Positions 29,128 to 37,655 of a stretch of DNA of 64,000 bases are shown here, in pieces. Under the pieces are notes generated by a model. The model ran no database searches and was not told the DNA's origin. It saw only the letters and a list, made by a program, of their open reading frames with translations. The stretch lies in assembly GCF_004769635.1 (NCBI RefSeq), contig NZ_RQGH01000026.1, positions 186,001-250,000 on the forward strand. The letters are read 5' to 3'. This stretch comes from Leptospira jelokensis (GTDB lineage Bacteria; Spirochaetota; Leptospiria; Leptospirales; Leptospiraceae). Positions within the stretch are counted from its first letter, which is position 1. Every line of letters starts with the position of its first letter. Made by a program: the position numbers and the translations under genes.

Positions 29128-29462
29128 TTTTTTTTATCCTTCATTTTATATAAAAAACTATCCAATTGATCTAATCGTTTTTCCCACATAGACCTTTGTT
29201 TATCTAGCCAGGTCTCTGCAATTTTTAATGTATTTGGTTCTAATTCGAAGGTTCGAACTCTACCGAACTTATAAGATTTTACAAGTCTTGCTTTCTCAAG
29301 TAACGAGAGATGTTGCATAAAAGAAGGAAGTGCCATCTCAAAAGATGCGTACATCTCGCTTACAGTTGCTGGTCCCGTACTCAGTTTTTCCAAAACCGCC
29401 CGTCTTGTCGGGTCCGCTAGATTTTGAAACACAAGGTTTAATGATTCCGAATACTTAGTCAC
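29124..29462 (-). CDS. ArsR-family HTH transcriptional regulator
   Basis: 112 residues with a winged helix typical of ArsR/SmtB regulators: [53 protein letters not shown]. The usual metal-binding CxC motif is absent, so it belongs to the non-metal group often paired with AHSA1 genes. It probably represses its own operon with the downstream AHSA1 protein. GTCACTTACCTAAGTA just before the start could hold the operator, but no clear palindrome was found. Confidence 0.9.
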   Translation of the reverse strand: MTKYSESLNLVFQNLADPTRRAVLEKLSTGPATVSEMYASFEMALPSFMQHLSLLEKARLVKSYKFGRVRTFELEPNTLKIAETWLDKQRSMWEKRLDQLDSFLYKMKDKKK

Positions 29463-29568
29463 TTACCTAAGTATTGAAAACTTTAAATTGATGTCCAGAT
29501 TTTTTTTTGAAACTTCTGTGACAGGAAATTGGAAGTAAAAAAGAATTCTTGGTTTTGAATCAAGTCGC

Positions 29569-29763
29569 ATGGAAGCCGAATGGATTTCTATGGTCCAACC
29601 AACTCATCACATGGAATAGGGAATCTGTCTTGGATATTGGGCTTCACCTCTGGAGTTTGAGGCTAGGACTTTGGAAAAAGCAAAGGACTTTCCTCAGTGG
29701 TTGGATGGAAAAGATTTATCGCATTGTCAAAACAAAACAAACTCTTTTGTTTACATCCGAATC
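29569..29763 (+). pseudogene. remnant of a metallopeptidase-like gene (copy A)
   Basis: The frame starting ATG at 29569 gives MEAEWISMVQPTHHME, an in-frame TAG at 29617, then a protein-like run (GYWASPLEFEARTLEKAKD and on). YW-x-x-P-x-E-x-EAR is the pattern seen near the C-terminus of small HExxH-type or DUF4157-like domains. A second, worse-preserved copy of the same tail lies at 30458-30516. Only the C-terminal part is recognisable, so this is a degraded fragment; the family is inferred. Confidence 0.4.
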
Positions 29764-29776
29764 CAACACCGCACAA

Positions 29777-30187
29777 CTACCAGAAACCAATTCCCATCAC
29801 CAACAGCACAAGGCCAATCACGAGTGCGAAGAACCCATCAGTAATGTATTCTTCTATGTTATCCCACATAAACTTTGGCTCTTTCTCTGAAATCCGAACC
29901 ATTCGAACAGGAACGGAGTCCCCTAAACGATAGGGTGGCAGATTCCAATACAAATTACTGGGAAATCGATATTCTTTGCCTGCATCCTCTACCAAAATTT
30001 CTAAAGAAAGCAAAGGCACTTGGTAACGATCTTTCCCCCGTGGAACAAAGGATACAACTCTGCCTGTAAGAGGTAAGCCAAAAATACGAAATCGAATCCA
30101 CTTGCGAATTGTGTTCATTGCTAGGAGTAATAAGAAAACGGCTAGCGTAACAAAGATACGTGCAATCCAAAATTTTGGCTCTTCCAT
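29777..30187 (-). CDS. DUF3592-like membrane protein
   Basis: 136 residues with a membrane helix at each end (about 7-27 and 115-135) and a soluble beta-rich middle (GRVVSFVPRGKDRYQVPLLSL, YPF-like FPSNLYWNLPPYRLGDSVPVRM). This is the topology and pattern of DUF3592 proteins, in which the middle ends in a G-D-x-V-x-V box. No function is known. It is isolated, flanked on both sides by remnants of an unrelated gene. Confidence 0.7.
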   Translation of the reverse strand: MEEPKFWIARIFVTLAVFLLLLAMNTIRKWIRFRIFGLPLTGRVVSFVPRGKDRYQVPLLSLEILVEDAGKEYRFPSNLYWNLPPYRLGDSVPVRMVRISEKEPKFMWDNIEEYITDGFFALVIGLVLLVMGIGFW

Positions 30188-30541
30188 TCTATCCTACTTA
30201 GACGAAATTTTAGTCGCCTTTTTTTAGACTCCATCAGATCCTTCGGTTTACGAAAGCGCTCGGAATATGTTTTTGTTTTCAAACGCATGTGCAACATATA
30301 CCAGATTACAACGGCTCTCAGGATATATATGCAATGAGCGAACTATTTCAAATTTTTTGGCATCATGTTAGAAAATAGTGTCGCCTTTATGCCGAATTGC
30401 CTCATACTTCGATAAACTCAAGGCAACTGAATCACTATCTATCACGAATATCGGGATTCAGCTTTGAATTTGCAGATTGGATCGTGTAGAAAAAACAAAG
30501 GATTTTCCTGAGTGTTAACTAAATTTTGTAAGAAGGCTTCT
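30188..30541. other. intergenic region with gene remnant (copy B)
   Basis: No intact gene. At 30458-30516 the sequence parallels the fragment at 29640-29700: the string GAAAAA(A/G)CAAAGGA(C/T)TTTCCT is shared, and translation gives EKTKDFPE against EKAKDFPQ with a frameshift just before it. The rest of the gap shows no structure that I can support. Confidence 0.4.
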
Positions 30542-31423
30542 ATGAAAATGAATACTCTGCATTATATCGCATTATCAATATTAGTTGTTTCTGTAACAAG
30601 CATCAATTCAAATGAACAATTTACACCAAACCAAGCAAATTGGAAAACACTCCTATCTAAGCCCTTAGCCGCTGGCAACACAGGGCATGATCCAGATAGT
30701 GTGAAATGGATAACAAAAGCCCAATGGGATGCAGCAAAGTGGGATGGTAAAACAATTTATGATCCAACAAAAATGAATAAAACTCAATTTTTCACAGCAC
30801 TTTGTCCAAGCGTAGATCGTGTTCGTGGCATTAGAGAAGTTTTTTACAAAACAAATCCATTCAAAGATAATAAAAATCCCTCAAAAGCAGAATTAGACGA
30901 GTGGCACAGAATTGCAATCAATCATATTCGTGCGTTAGTTGGTTATACAACAGAAGACAGACAAATTCAAAAAGACCACTGTATGTTCAAACGGGCTCTT
31001 TGGGGAGACGAAAGAAAATTCACAACTATGTGGGATGCAAAATACCCAGGAACTAACGGATCGGCGGCGGGTCCTTGTCAAGGTTCGTCCAATGCTCATT
31101 GTGGAGCAAGTTTCATTCCTAGTGCAGAAGACCAAGCTCCTTATTTTAGTGGGACAGAGTTAGTTTGTAAGGCGACGGCTGGATCAGAAGGAGTTTTTAG
31201 TGGACCAAAATCCAACATTCCTTGGTCAATCAAATGGTCTCGTGCTTTTTGTAATACTTTAGCTGCCGAAGGGTTTTGGGGCGGTCATATTGGACCTTGG
31301 TTTCATCGCGAAAAATTTGGATTTAGTTTTTGGGACATCGATATTAATAATAACAATAGTTCTGCAGTTCTACGTGCAAAATGGACTGGCAAGCTCATGC
31401 CTAGTTTGTATCCGAAACCTTAA
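30542..31423 (+). CDS. secreted protein of unknown function
   Basis: 293 residues from ATG at 30542, which has AGAAGG upstream; a start at 30512 is less likely. A cleavable signal peptide covers about residues 1-23 (MKMNTLHYIALSILVVSVTS). The mature protein is Trp- and Cys-containing (five cysteines) with CPSVDRVRGIREVFYKTNPF, a WHRIAINHIRALVGY helix and WGGHIGPWFHREKFGFSFWD near the end. I do not recognise the family. The aromatic-rich C-terminal half and paired cysteines suggest a periplasmic or exported folded domain. Confidence 0.75.
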   Translation: MKMNTLHYIALSILVVSVTSINSNEQFTPNQANWKTLLSKPLAAGNTGHDPDSVKWITKAQWDAAKWDGKTIYDPTKMNKTQFFTALCPSVDRVRGIREVFYKTNPFKDNKNPSKAELDEWHRIAINHIRALVGYTTEDRQIQKDHCMFKRALWGDERKFTTMWDAKYPGTNGSAAGPCQGSSNAHCGASFIPSAEDQAPYFSGTELVCKATAGSEGVFSGPKSNIPWSIKWSRAFCNTLAAEGFWGGHIGPWFHREKFGFSFWDIDINNNNSSAVLRAKWTGKLMPSLYPKP

Positions 31424-31513
31424 AACAAAATGTGAAATTTATATTCATGTTAGTAAAAAGACTAAAACGGAAAGCCAAGTCGTTATAATATTTAAATAAA
31501 CAAAATTCGTCAT

Positions 31514-33034
31514 ATGTTGGATATCAAAGAAATCTTAATTAGTATTTCAATCGCTCTCGATTATGCCAACGGTAGGAAACCAGAATTTACCTTAAAACTA
31601 GCCTTAGTTTCAGTATTTTTGGCAAAATTGACAAACTGTAACCAAAGGGAGATTCATTTTGTATATCTAGCGTCTTTGTTTAAATCTATTGGTTGCACCT
31701 CTTACTCTTCAGAAGAAGCCGAGATTTTCTCTGGTGATGATATCAGTTTTAAATCTTTATTTTCAACAGTAGATTCCATGAATCACGTACAAGCATTAAT
31801 TCAGATCAATCAATTACGTGCTGAATCACGATGGGATGATTTGAAAATGAAGTTACGATTGATTTTGGACGGAAACAAAATTTATAAAAATATTATAGAA
31901 GCTCATTGTGATTCAGCTAAAATGTTGATCCAAGAGATTCAATTAGATCCTGAAATCAGTGCCATCATCAATGATAGTTATGAAAGATATGATGGGAAAG
32001 GAACACCGAACCAAAAGAAAGCCAATGAGATACACTTTCTCTCGCGAATTCTCTCTCTTTCATATTACTTCGTTAGCCTTTCAGAAATTATGGATTCCAA
32101 AACAATTCGCAAACGTTTGGTTAAAAGCAAAGCATCAATGTTTGATCCAAATTTAGTTGATTCTTTGCTTCAATTCTTAGATGAACTTTTGATTATGATC
32201 CAATCAGATTCAATCCATGATGACGCTTTATTTGTTTCCCCAAATATTTATGTAAGTCATTTGCAGTCCGTCGCTAAGATGATTTCCTATTTACCTGATT
32301 TTAAATCTAAATACACTTCTTTGCATTCCAAAAAAGTTTCGGAATTGGCAGTTTACTTAGCCAAAAAGTTAAAGCTGAGTGAAGTTGAACAGAACAAAGT
32401 GTACATTTCTGCATTATTGATGAATATCGGAATGGTTTGTATACCCAGCGGAATTTTAGAGAAAAAAGGAAATTTAAATCGCTCAGAAAGAGAAAGAATT
32501 GAAACACATACATTTTTCACTGATCAAATATTAAGGAAGAGCAAATTACTCACTCCCTATATCGAATACTGCATTTCTCATCATGAAAATTCAAAAGGTA
32601 CTGGTTACCATAGAAGGGTAAAGGAATTAAGTATCGCTCAATCAATTCTAATTTATGCCGATAAAGTGGTTGCTCTTGCCTCAGAAAGGTCTTATAGAAA
32701 TGCATTTTCGAATGAAGATATACTTTCAATCGTAAAAAACGAAGTACGAGAAGGTTATCTCGATAAAAACATCTTTCCCTTTGTAGAAGAATATCTTGGT
32801 TTCAAAAAGAAAAAAATCGTAAGGAAGGAAAACAAATATTCATTAACGGAAAGAGAAATTCAAGTGTTAGAACTCCTTGCTGATGGAAATACGAATAAAC
32901 AAATCGGATTGATTTTGAAATTATCTGCGAGAACCGTTCAACACCATACCATTCATATCTATGAAAAGATGGGTGTCAAAACGAGATCGGCCGCAGTCAT
33001 GATTGGATACAAAGAAAAAATTTTACAGATATAG
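31514..33034 (+). CDS. LuxR-type regulator with tandem degenerate HD-GYP-like modules
   Basis: 506 residues. The C-terminal 65 form a LuxR/GerE HTH (LTEREIQVLELLADGNTNKQIGLILKLSARTVQHH). The rest consists of two HD-GYP-like helical modules. The second (about 255-430) has the family layout (HSKKVSELAVYLAKKLKLS, ISHHENSKGTGYHR), but the metal-binding HD is replaced: YISALLMNIGMVCIP stands where AALLHDIGK is expected. The first (about 20-210) keeps only NDSYERYDGKGTP. It probably acts as a ligand-sensing transcription factor rather than a phosphodiesterase. It stands alone with no clear ribosome site. Confidence 0.85.
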   Translation: MLDIKEILISISIALDYANGRKPEFTLKLALVSVFLAKLTNCNQREIHFVYLASLFKSIGCTSYSSEEAEIFSGDDISFKSLFSTVDSMNHVQALIQINQLRAESRWDDLKMKLRLILDGNKIYKNIIEAHCDSAKMLIQEIQLDPEISAIINDSYERYDGKGTPNQKKANEIHFLSRILSLSYYFVSLSEIMDSKTIRKRLVKSKASMFDPNLVDSLLQFLDELLIMIQSDSIHDDALFVSPNIYVSHLQSVAKMISYLPDFKSKYTSLHSKKVSELAVYLAKKLKLSEVEQNKVYISALLMNIGMVCIPSGILEKKGNLNRSERERIETHTFFTDQILRKSKLLTPYIEYCISHHENSKGTGYHRRVKELSIAQSILIYADKVVALASERSYRNAFSNEDILSIVKNEVREGYLDKNIFPFVEEYLGFKKKKIVRKENKYSLTEREIQVLELLADGNTNKQIGLILKLSARTVQHHTIHIYEKMGVKTRSAAVMIGYKEKILQI

Positions 33035-33103
33035 GCCATTTGGCCCTTGTGATATAGATTCCTTTCTGGTATTTTTTAGTAAAACTTTCAAAATGAGGCA
33101 TTT

Positions 33104-33988
33104 ATGAAATTTTTACTGACTTTTCTTTTATTATTCACTTTTTGCAGTTCACCGGCAAAAGAAAATCTAACAACATACAAATCAATTACGATCGGAACAT
33201 CTAAAACAATCGTTTTTGTTCATGGCATGTATATGACACCTAAATCATGGGAAACTTGGATTACTTTTTTTAAGCTGAAAGGATTCAAAGTTTATGCTCC
33301 TGCTTATCCACTTCATGACCTCGATCCAGAAATACTTAGAAAAAAATACCCAAATCCAGAACTATCAAAACTTACATTTGCCCAAGTCAAAGAGCATTAT
33401 AAACAATTTATCCTAAGTTTAGATGAAAAACCAATTTTAATTGGCCATTCAATGGGTGGGCTTGTCGTTCAATCATTGTTAAATGAAAGGATTGGATCTT
33501 CTGCAATCGCACTAAGTCCTGCTCCTCCGAAAGGAGTCGTTTCAAAATTGACAGCAATCAAACATGGAATTTCTTTTGTTGCCTCGTCATGGCCTGTGAT
33601 CAATCCTTTTGTTTCTGATGATTCCCTTATTTTTTTAGACGAAGAACATTTCATTGAAAAATTTGCAAATGGATTGGAATACATAGAAGCAAAAAATTCT
33701 TATCAACAATTTGTTGTACCAGAATCACGAAGGCTTCCTCGTTCCATCTTAACGGAACAAGGTGAAATAAATTTTGACAAAGAACGAGGACCTTTACTTC
33801 TCATCGCAGCCGACGAAGATCACATTATTCCAAACACACTTGTGCAAGATAACCACAAAGCTTACTCAGGATCTGCTGGGCTTACAGATTATATTGAATA
33901 CAAAGGGAAAGGCCACCTTCTCCACAGGCAAAAAGGATGGGAAAACATTGCAAATGATTGTTTCACTTGGATCGAGGCAAATCGCTAA
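33104..33988 (+). CDS. alpha/beta-hydrolase lipoprotein
   Basis: 294 residues. The lipoprotein signal MKFLLTFLLLFTFCSS puts the lipidated residue at Cys14. The hydrolase fold has the oxyanion strand IVFVHGMYMTPKSWE, nucleophile elbow IGHSMGGLVVQ, acid in LLIAADEDHIIP and histidine in KGKGHLLHR. It likely hydrolyses an ester or similar bond at the membrane surface; substrate unknown. GAGG lies upstream of the ATG. Confidence 0.9.
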   Translation: MKFLLTFLLLFTFCSSPAKENLTTYKSITIGTSKTIVFVHGMYMTPKSWETWITFFKLKGFKVYAPAYPLHDLDPEILRKKYPNPELSKLTFAQVKEHYKQFILSLDEKPILIGHSMGGLVVQSLLNERIGSSAIALSPAPPKGVVSKLTAIKHGISFVASSWPVINPFVSDDSLIFLDEEHFIEKFANGLEYIEAKNSYQQFVVPESRRLPRSILTEQGEINFDKERGPLLLIAADEDHIIPNTLVQDNHKAYSGSAGLTDYIEYKGKGHLLHRQKGWENIANDCFTWIEANR

Positions 33989-34033
33989 CTGAAACCTAAT
34001 TTTTTTTGATAAAATGGATTCATTTGCAAAAAA

Positions 34034-34071
34034 TGTTGACACTGCAAACATACGTGTTTACTCTGTCAACA
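34034..34071. promoter_or_regulatory. 38-bp palindromic operator overlapping a promoter
   Basis: TGTTGACA and TGTCAACA form perfect outer arms. Inner arms TGCAAACA and TGTTTACT extend the symmetry, giving 14 matches in each 19-base half. TTGACA in the left arm can serve as -35, with TACTCT 17 bases later as a weak -10. The site is 23 bases before the DoxX ATG and looks like a dimer or double-dimer repressor/activator site. Confidence 0.7.
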
Positions 34072-34093
34072 TACACAATTTGGGAGGAACTTG

Positions 34094-34552
34094 ATGACTG
34101 TTTTTGCATTACTTATCATTACCTTTGGCCTACTCACGCTGATGGCACACCTAGGCATCTCCACTCTCTCGAATTTACAACTGAGAGGGAGGATCGCCAC
34201 TGCCATCATGTTTGCCTTCGCGGGCATAATGCATTTTGTAAAACCAGATATCTTTCTAAAAATGATGCCTGTGTGGTTACCATGGCCTTATGAACTGATC
34301 CTGATTTCCGGTGCAGCTGAAATCTTTGGAGGAATTGGATTGTTGTTTCCTTCAATCTCACGTATCGCAGCGTGGGGTCTCATTATTCTGTTACTGGCTG
34401 TGTTTCCAGCAAATGTAAACGTAGCAATCCACAACATCCAACTCGGTGGATATATGAGTCACTCTCTCTACCAATGGCTACGCCTACCGTTTCAATTCGT
34501 TCTCATCTTCTGGATTTATTATTTTTCAATTCGCAAACAAAAGTCTACTTGA
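34094..34552 (+). CDS. DoxX-like membrane protein
   Basis: 152 residues, four membrane helices; the second segment IMFAFAGIMHFVKPDIFLKMMPVWLPWP is the typical DoxX-like F-x-G-x-x-H-F-x-x-P pattern and helix 3 (LILISGAAEIFGGIGLLFP) carries the conserved E-x-x-G-G. Members are small inner-membrane proteins connected with oxidative or membrane stress; the exact reaction is unknown. ATG at 34094 follows GGGAGG with 6 bases spacing. An AraC regulator follows 7 bases after its stop, and the palindrome at 34034-34071 probably controls the unit. Confidence 0.85.
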   Translation: MTVFALLIITFGLLTLMAHLGISTLSNLQLRGRIATAIMFAFAGIMHFVKPDIFLKMMPVWLPWPYELILISGAAEIFGGIGLLFPSISRIAAWGLIILLLAVFPANVNVAIHNIQLGGYMSHSLYQWLRLPFQFVLIFWIYYFSIRKQKST

Positions 34553-34559
34553 TTACCGA

Positions 34560-35345
34560 ATGAGTATATTTTGGATCCACCCATCATTTGTTTTACAATA
34601 TGAGAAGCGCAATCTTCAATATGGCACACATTCTCACCATGCGGTTCAAATTTTATTTTCACCTAACGAGTCATTCAAAATTACATCAAATCATATTTTT
34701 GAAATTCATAAACAGCTGATTGTAATTCCCCATAATTCCATTCATAAGTTTTCAATTAAAAATCCTTATTTAAGCATCTATTTGGATCCGAAATCAATAG
34801 TGGCGAATAAAATCCTAAATTATGCTGCGGCTAGGATTGATTTCAATCTCAAACTCTCAAAATTTTTAAAGTTTTATAAAGATATTTCTTCAAAACAAAT
34901 TTCACCTAAAAATATACCGAAACGACTCGAAGAAGTATTACTAGATTTACTTAACGAATCAAATTCACAAAATTGTTTTGGCACAAATAAAAATATTATG
35001 GATGAGAGAGTTTCCATTTGTTTGGATTTAATCGAAAGATATTCATACCAGGGTGAACCGATCAAACCTTCTCAATTGGCAAAATCATGCAATCTGTCTA
35101 TGTTTCGATTGGTACATTTATTTTCTGAAAATGTTGGGATTCCCATACGGACTTATGCTCTGTGGTGTAAAATGAGAAACGCCATCTCATTTTTGATGTC
35201 AAAAGAATCAATGCTTGATTCAAGTTATCTGGCTTACTTTTCCGACCAGTCTCATTTCAGTCGGTCATTCAAAAGAATGTTTGGAATCAATCCTTCCGAA
35301 ATCTTTCAAGATCCTTCCAAATTTGAAACTTTTTTTATTCTATAA
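34560..35345 (+). CDS. AraC-family transcriptional regulator
   Basis: 261 residues. The N-terminal 150 resemble a cupin-like sensor (THSHHAVQILFSPNESFKI). The C-terminal 100 contain the two HTH motifs of AraC proteins (IKPSQLAKSCNLSMFRLVHLFSENVGIPIRTYALWCKM and SSYLAYFSDQSHFSRSFKRMFGINPSEI). It sits between the DoxX gene and a fatty-acid-hydroxylase gene with gaps of 7 and 5 bases, so it is likely the local regulator and may bind the upstream palindrome. Confidence 0.9.
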   Translation: MSIFWIHPSFVLQYEKRNLQYGTHSHHAVQILFSPNESFKITSNHIFEIHKQLIVIPHNSIHKFSIKNPYLSIYLDPKSIVANKILNYAAARIDFNLKLSKFLKFYKDISSKQISPKNIPKRLEEVLLDLLNESNSQNCFGTNKNIMDERVSICLDLIERYSYQGEPIKPSQLAKSCNLSMFRLVHLFSENVGIPIRTYALWCKMRNAISFLMSKESMLDSSYLAYFSDQSHFSRSFKRMFGINPSEIFQDPSKFETFFIL

Positions 35346-35350
35346 TTTGA

Positions 35351-36259
35351 TTGTATAGCAAGATCATTCAAGAAAGAAATCATTTTTTACAATATGCTAA
35401 AGGAATGAAAAGATTTCCAACAGTAGAGAAACATTTTTCTCTTATTTATTCCATTTTGATGTTAAGTTCTATTCTCATCATTGTCAATTTGCCAAATGAT
35501 TATATATCATTAACGATCATGGGAATTTTATTCATATACGGAGTTTTAATTCGACAGTTTGAAATTATGTATCCCTATGATCCTCTTTGGGTGAATGGAG
35601 GGGATGATTCATTAGATCGGTTCTATTATTTTATCAATTATTCGATTAAGATTGGTGCTCTTTATTTATTGCATTTGATTTCAGATTTTCTACCTCGATT
35701 TAACATTTTTCCGAACCAAATTCCCATTATCTTTCAAGTTTTATTAATTTTACTTATCATTGATTTTTTTGTATATTGGGTACATCGACTAAGTCATGTT
35801 TATCCAATTTTATGGGATTTACATTCCATTCACCATAGTTCAAATCGTCTTTATTTTTTAAATGGGGAAAAACGACATGCCCTTCACCAATTATTGGAAG
35901 GCATGCCTGGATTGACCCTCGTTTATTTTATGGGAGCTGATGTATCCCTCATATCGAAAGCATTCGGAATTCTTGCTATCAATATGTTCTTCCAACATAC
36001 AAATTGGAATTATAACTCTAGTTTTTGGAAACGAATGATTTGTACAGCAGAGGTTCATCGGTGGCACCATAGACAAGACTACAAAGATGCCCAAGTAAAT
36101 TATGGAGCTTGGTTACGAATTTGGGACCAAATCTTTAAGTCTTCCTTTGATGCACCCGATTCCCGTGAAGCGCTTGGAGGTGTTGGAATTGCAGAAGAAC
36201 CCCATTACCCAAAAACTTATTCGGGGCAATTTTTCCGAGGTCTAAAAAAAATCATTTAA
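35351..36259 (+). CDS. sterol desaturase / fatty acid hydroxylase family protein
   Basis: 302 residues from a TTG; an ATG at 35405 would shorten it by 18, and neither has a convincing ribosome site. About five membrane helices carry the di-iron histidine clusters: FVYWVHRLSHVYPILWDLHSIHHSS and VHRWHHRQD. Family members insert oxygen or double bonds in lipids such as sterols, sphingoid bases or carotenoids; the substrate here is unknown. It is the last gene of the doxX-araC run, suggesting membrane-lipid modification under that regulator. Confidence 0.88.
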   Translation: MYSKIIQERNHFLQYAKGMKRFPTVEKHFSLIYSILMLSSILIIVNLPNDYISLTIMGILFIYGVLIRQFEIMYPYDPLWVNGGDDSLDRFYYFINYSIKIGALYLLHLISDFLPRFNIFPNQIPIIFQVLLILLIIDFFVYWVHRLSHVYPILWDLHSIHHSSNRLYFLNGEKRHALHQLLEGMPGLTLVYFMGADVSLISKAFGILAINMFFQHTNWNYNSSFWKRMICTAEVHRWHHRQDYKDAQVNYGAWLRIWDQIFKSSFDAPDSREALGGVGIAEEPHYPKTYSGQFFRGLKKII

Positions 36260-36396
36260 ATTCGAATCACCTTTAGGTACCTTAGATTTGGAAGAAAATG
36301 CAATTCCCATTTATCGATTTAGAATCTAGCGAAAAACGATGGTTACAAATTTTTGAAATTAAATTATAAATGTATGCTTTTGATTAGAGGATAAAT

Positions 36397-37488
36397 TTGA
36401 TATTAGCCAATATTTTATTGTTTGGTGGTCTGCTTGCAGTTTTGTATGCAGCCGGTGAACTTGTATCAAAGCGCAGCTCTGAATCAAGGCTGATTGTGTA
36501 TCTACTCCTATCGATAGCTTTGATGTTGGTCCATGCAGCTCTCTTGTTACTTGATGATGTTAGTTACAGAATTCCGCAAATTCTCGGTTGGTACCTACCT
36601 GGAATGTTGTTTATTGGTCCAGTGCTTTTGCGCTACGTTCAAATGAGAATGCATCTGACCAATGATACTTGGAAATGGAAAATACATCTAACACCTTCAT
36701 TCGTTTCAATCATTGGTCTCCTTCTAGTTTTCAATATTGGAACGCATGAAAAAATTGCTTTGATTTCGAATCTAAAAAAGGGTGTGTTGCCAAATCCATA
36801 CGATTGGTTCACAGCCATAACCAGTTTACATCCAATCGGTTATGCGATCTACGGAATATTGTTTTTAATCAGAACATCGCAAGAAAGGAGATTCCAGAGC
36901 GAAGTATTGATACGGATACTGTTTTTCCTAATGTTTACTTTGGGTGTGATCTCTTTACTTTTGTTCATTGGGTTTATTCTTCATAATGCAATTCTAGTAT
37001 CATTTGGTGCGGTGCTTTGTATATTGTTTCTGTTAGCGTTATATCTTTTTGTAAGGCGGTTTCCTGGATTCTTTGAAGATCTGCAAATTGTCATAAATAA
37101 GGGGAAATACAAAAATACTCAATTAAAAGGGAAAGATTTTGATTCCATCAAACAACAATTGGAAACACTTATGAAAGGAGAACATTTGTATCGAGATGAT
37201 GGGCTGACTCTGGCGGCTTTGGCTAACAAGTTACAATTGAGCAAACACCAGTTGTCAGAATATTTTAACGTTCAGTTGAACGAAAATTTTTCGCGTTATA
37301 TCAATCACCACCGCATTGAAGCAGCGTGTGATCTACTTTTACAATATCCTGAAAAAACTGTTCTCAGTATTGCTTACGAGGTAGGATTTAATTCTAAAAG
37401 CGTATTCAATACGACATTCTTACGAGAAAAAGGGCTCTCACCATCTGCTTTTCGGACGCAAAATAGAATATTTAGTCATGATCATTAG
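36397..37488 (+). CDS. membrane-bound AraC-family regulator
   Basis: 363 residues from TTG at 36397, supported by AGAGGA five bases upstream. Seven membrane helices span about residues 1-232, followed by a linker and an AraC-type DNA-binding domain (LTLAALANKLQLSKHQLSEYFNVQLNENFSRYINHHRI and TVLSIAYEVGFNSKSVFNTTFLREKGLSPSAFR). The same 7TM-AraC layout is common in Leptospira and Bacteroidetes. It may sense membrane state or an outside ligand and act on the DUF1772-like gene downstream. Confidence 0.9.
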   Translation: MILANILLFGGLLAVLYAAGELVSKRSSESRLIVYLLLSIALMLVHAALLLLDDVSYRIPQILGWYLPGMLFIGPVLLRYVQMRMHLTNDTWKWKIHLTPSFVSIIGLLLVFNIGTHEKIALISNLKKGVLPNPYDWFTAITSLHPIGYAIYGILFLIRTSQERRFQSEVLIRILFFLMFTLGVISLLLFIGFILHNAILVSFGAVLCILFLLALYLFVRRFPGFFEDLQIVINKGKYKNTQLKGKDFDSIKQQLETLMKGEHLYRDDGLTLAALANKLQLSKHQLSEYFNVQLNENFSRYINHHRIEAACDLLLQYPEKTVLSIAYEVGFNSKSVFNTTFLREKGLSPSAFRTQNRIFSHDH

Positions 37489-37536
37489 AAGAATCTCTAT
37501 CGCCTGAGGCATCCATATGGACCTGTTTTGCAAACA

Positions 37537-37617
37537 TCATAAATAAATCTCCATTCCATCTGGATCGAAACATATTTTAAGTTCGGATTGATCAATCAGG
37601 TCGCTCACCAATGGAAA
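37537..37617 (-). pseudogene. C-terminal remnant of a VOC/glyoxalase-family gene
   Basis: On the minus strand an open stretch reads WFPLVSDLIDQSELKI followed by CFDPDGMEIYL and a stop. F-D-P-D-G-x-x-I is the hallmark C-terminal strand of VOC/glyoxalase-fold proteins. Going upstream, the frame meets a stop after about 11 more residues, so only the last fold element survives. Confidence 0.5.
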
Positions 37618-37655
37618 CCATGATATGTTTTTATATAAAACAGGAGAGAACAATT

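Noticed and set aside
29549..29890. 113-residue plus-strand frame covering the metallopeptidase remnant
   Set aside because: The frame that shows protein-like motifs is a different one; this frame also runs into the oppositely oriented DUF3592-like gene.
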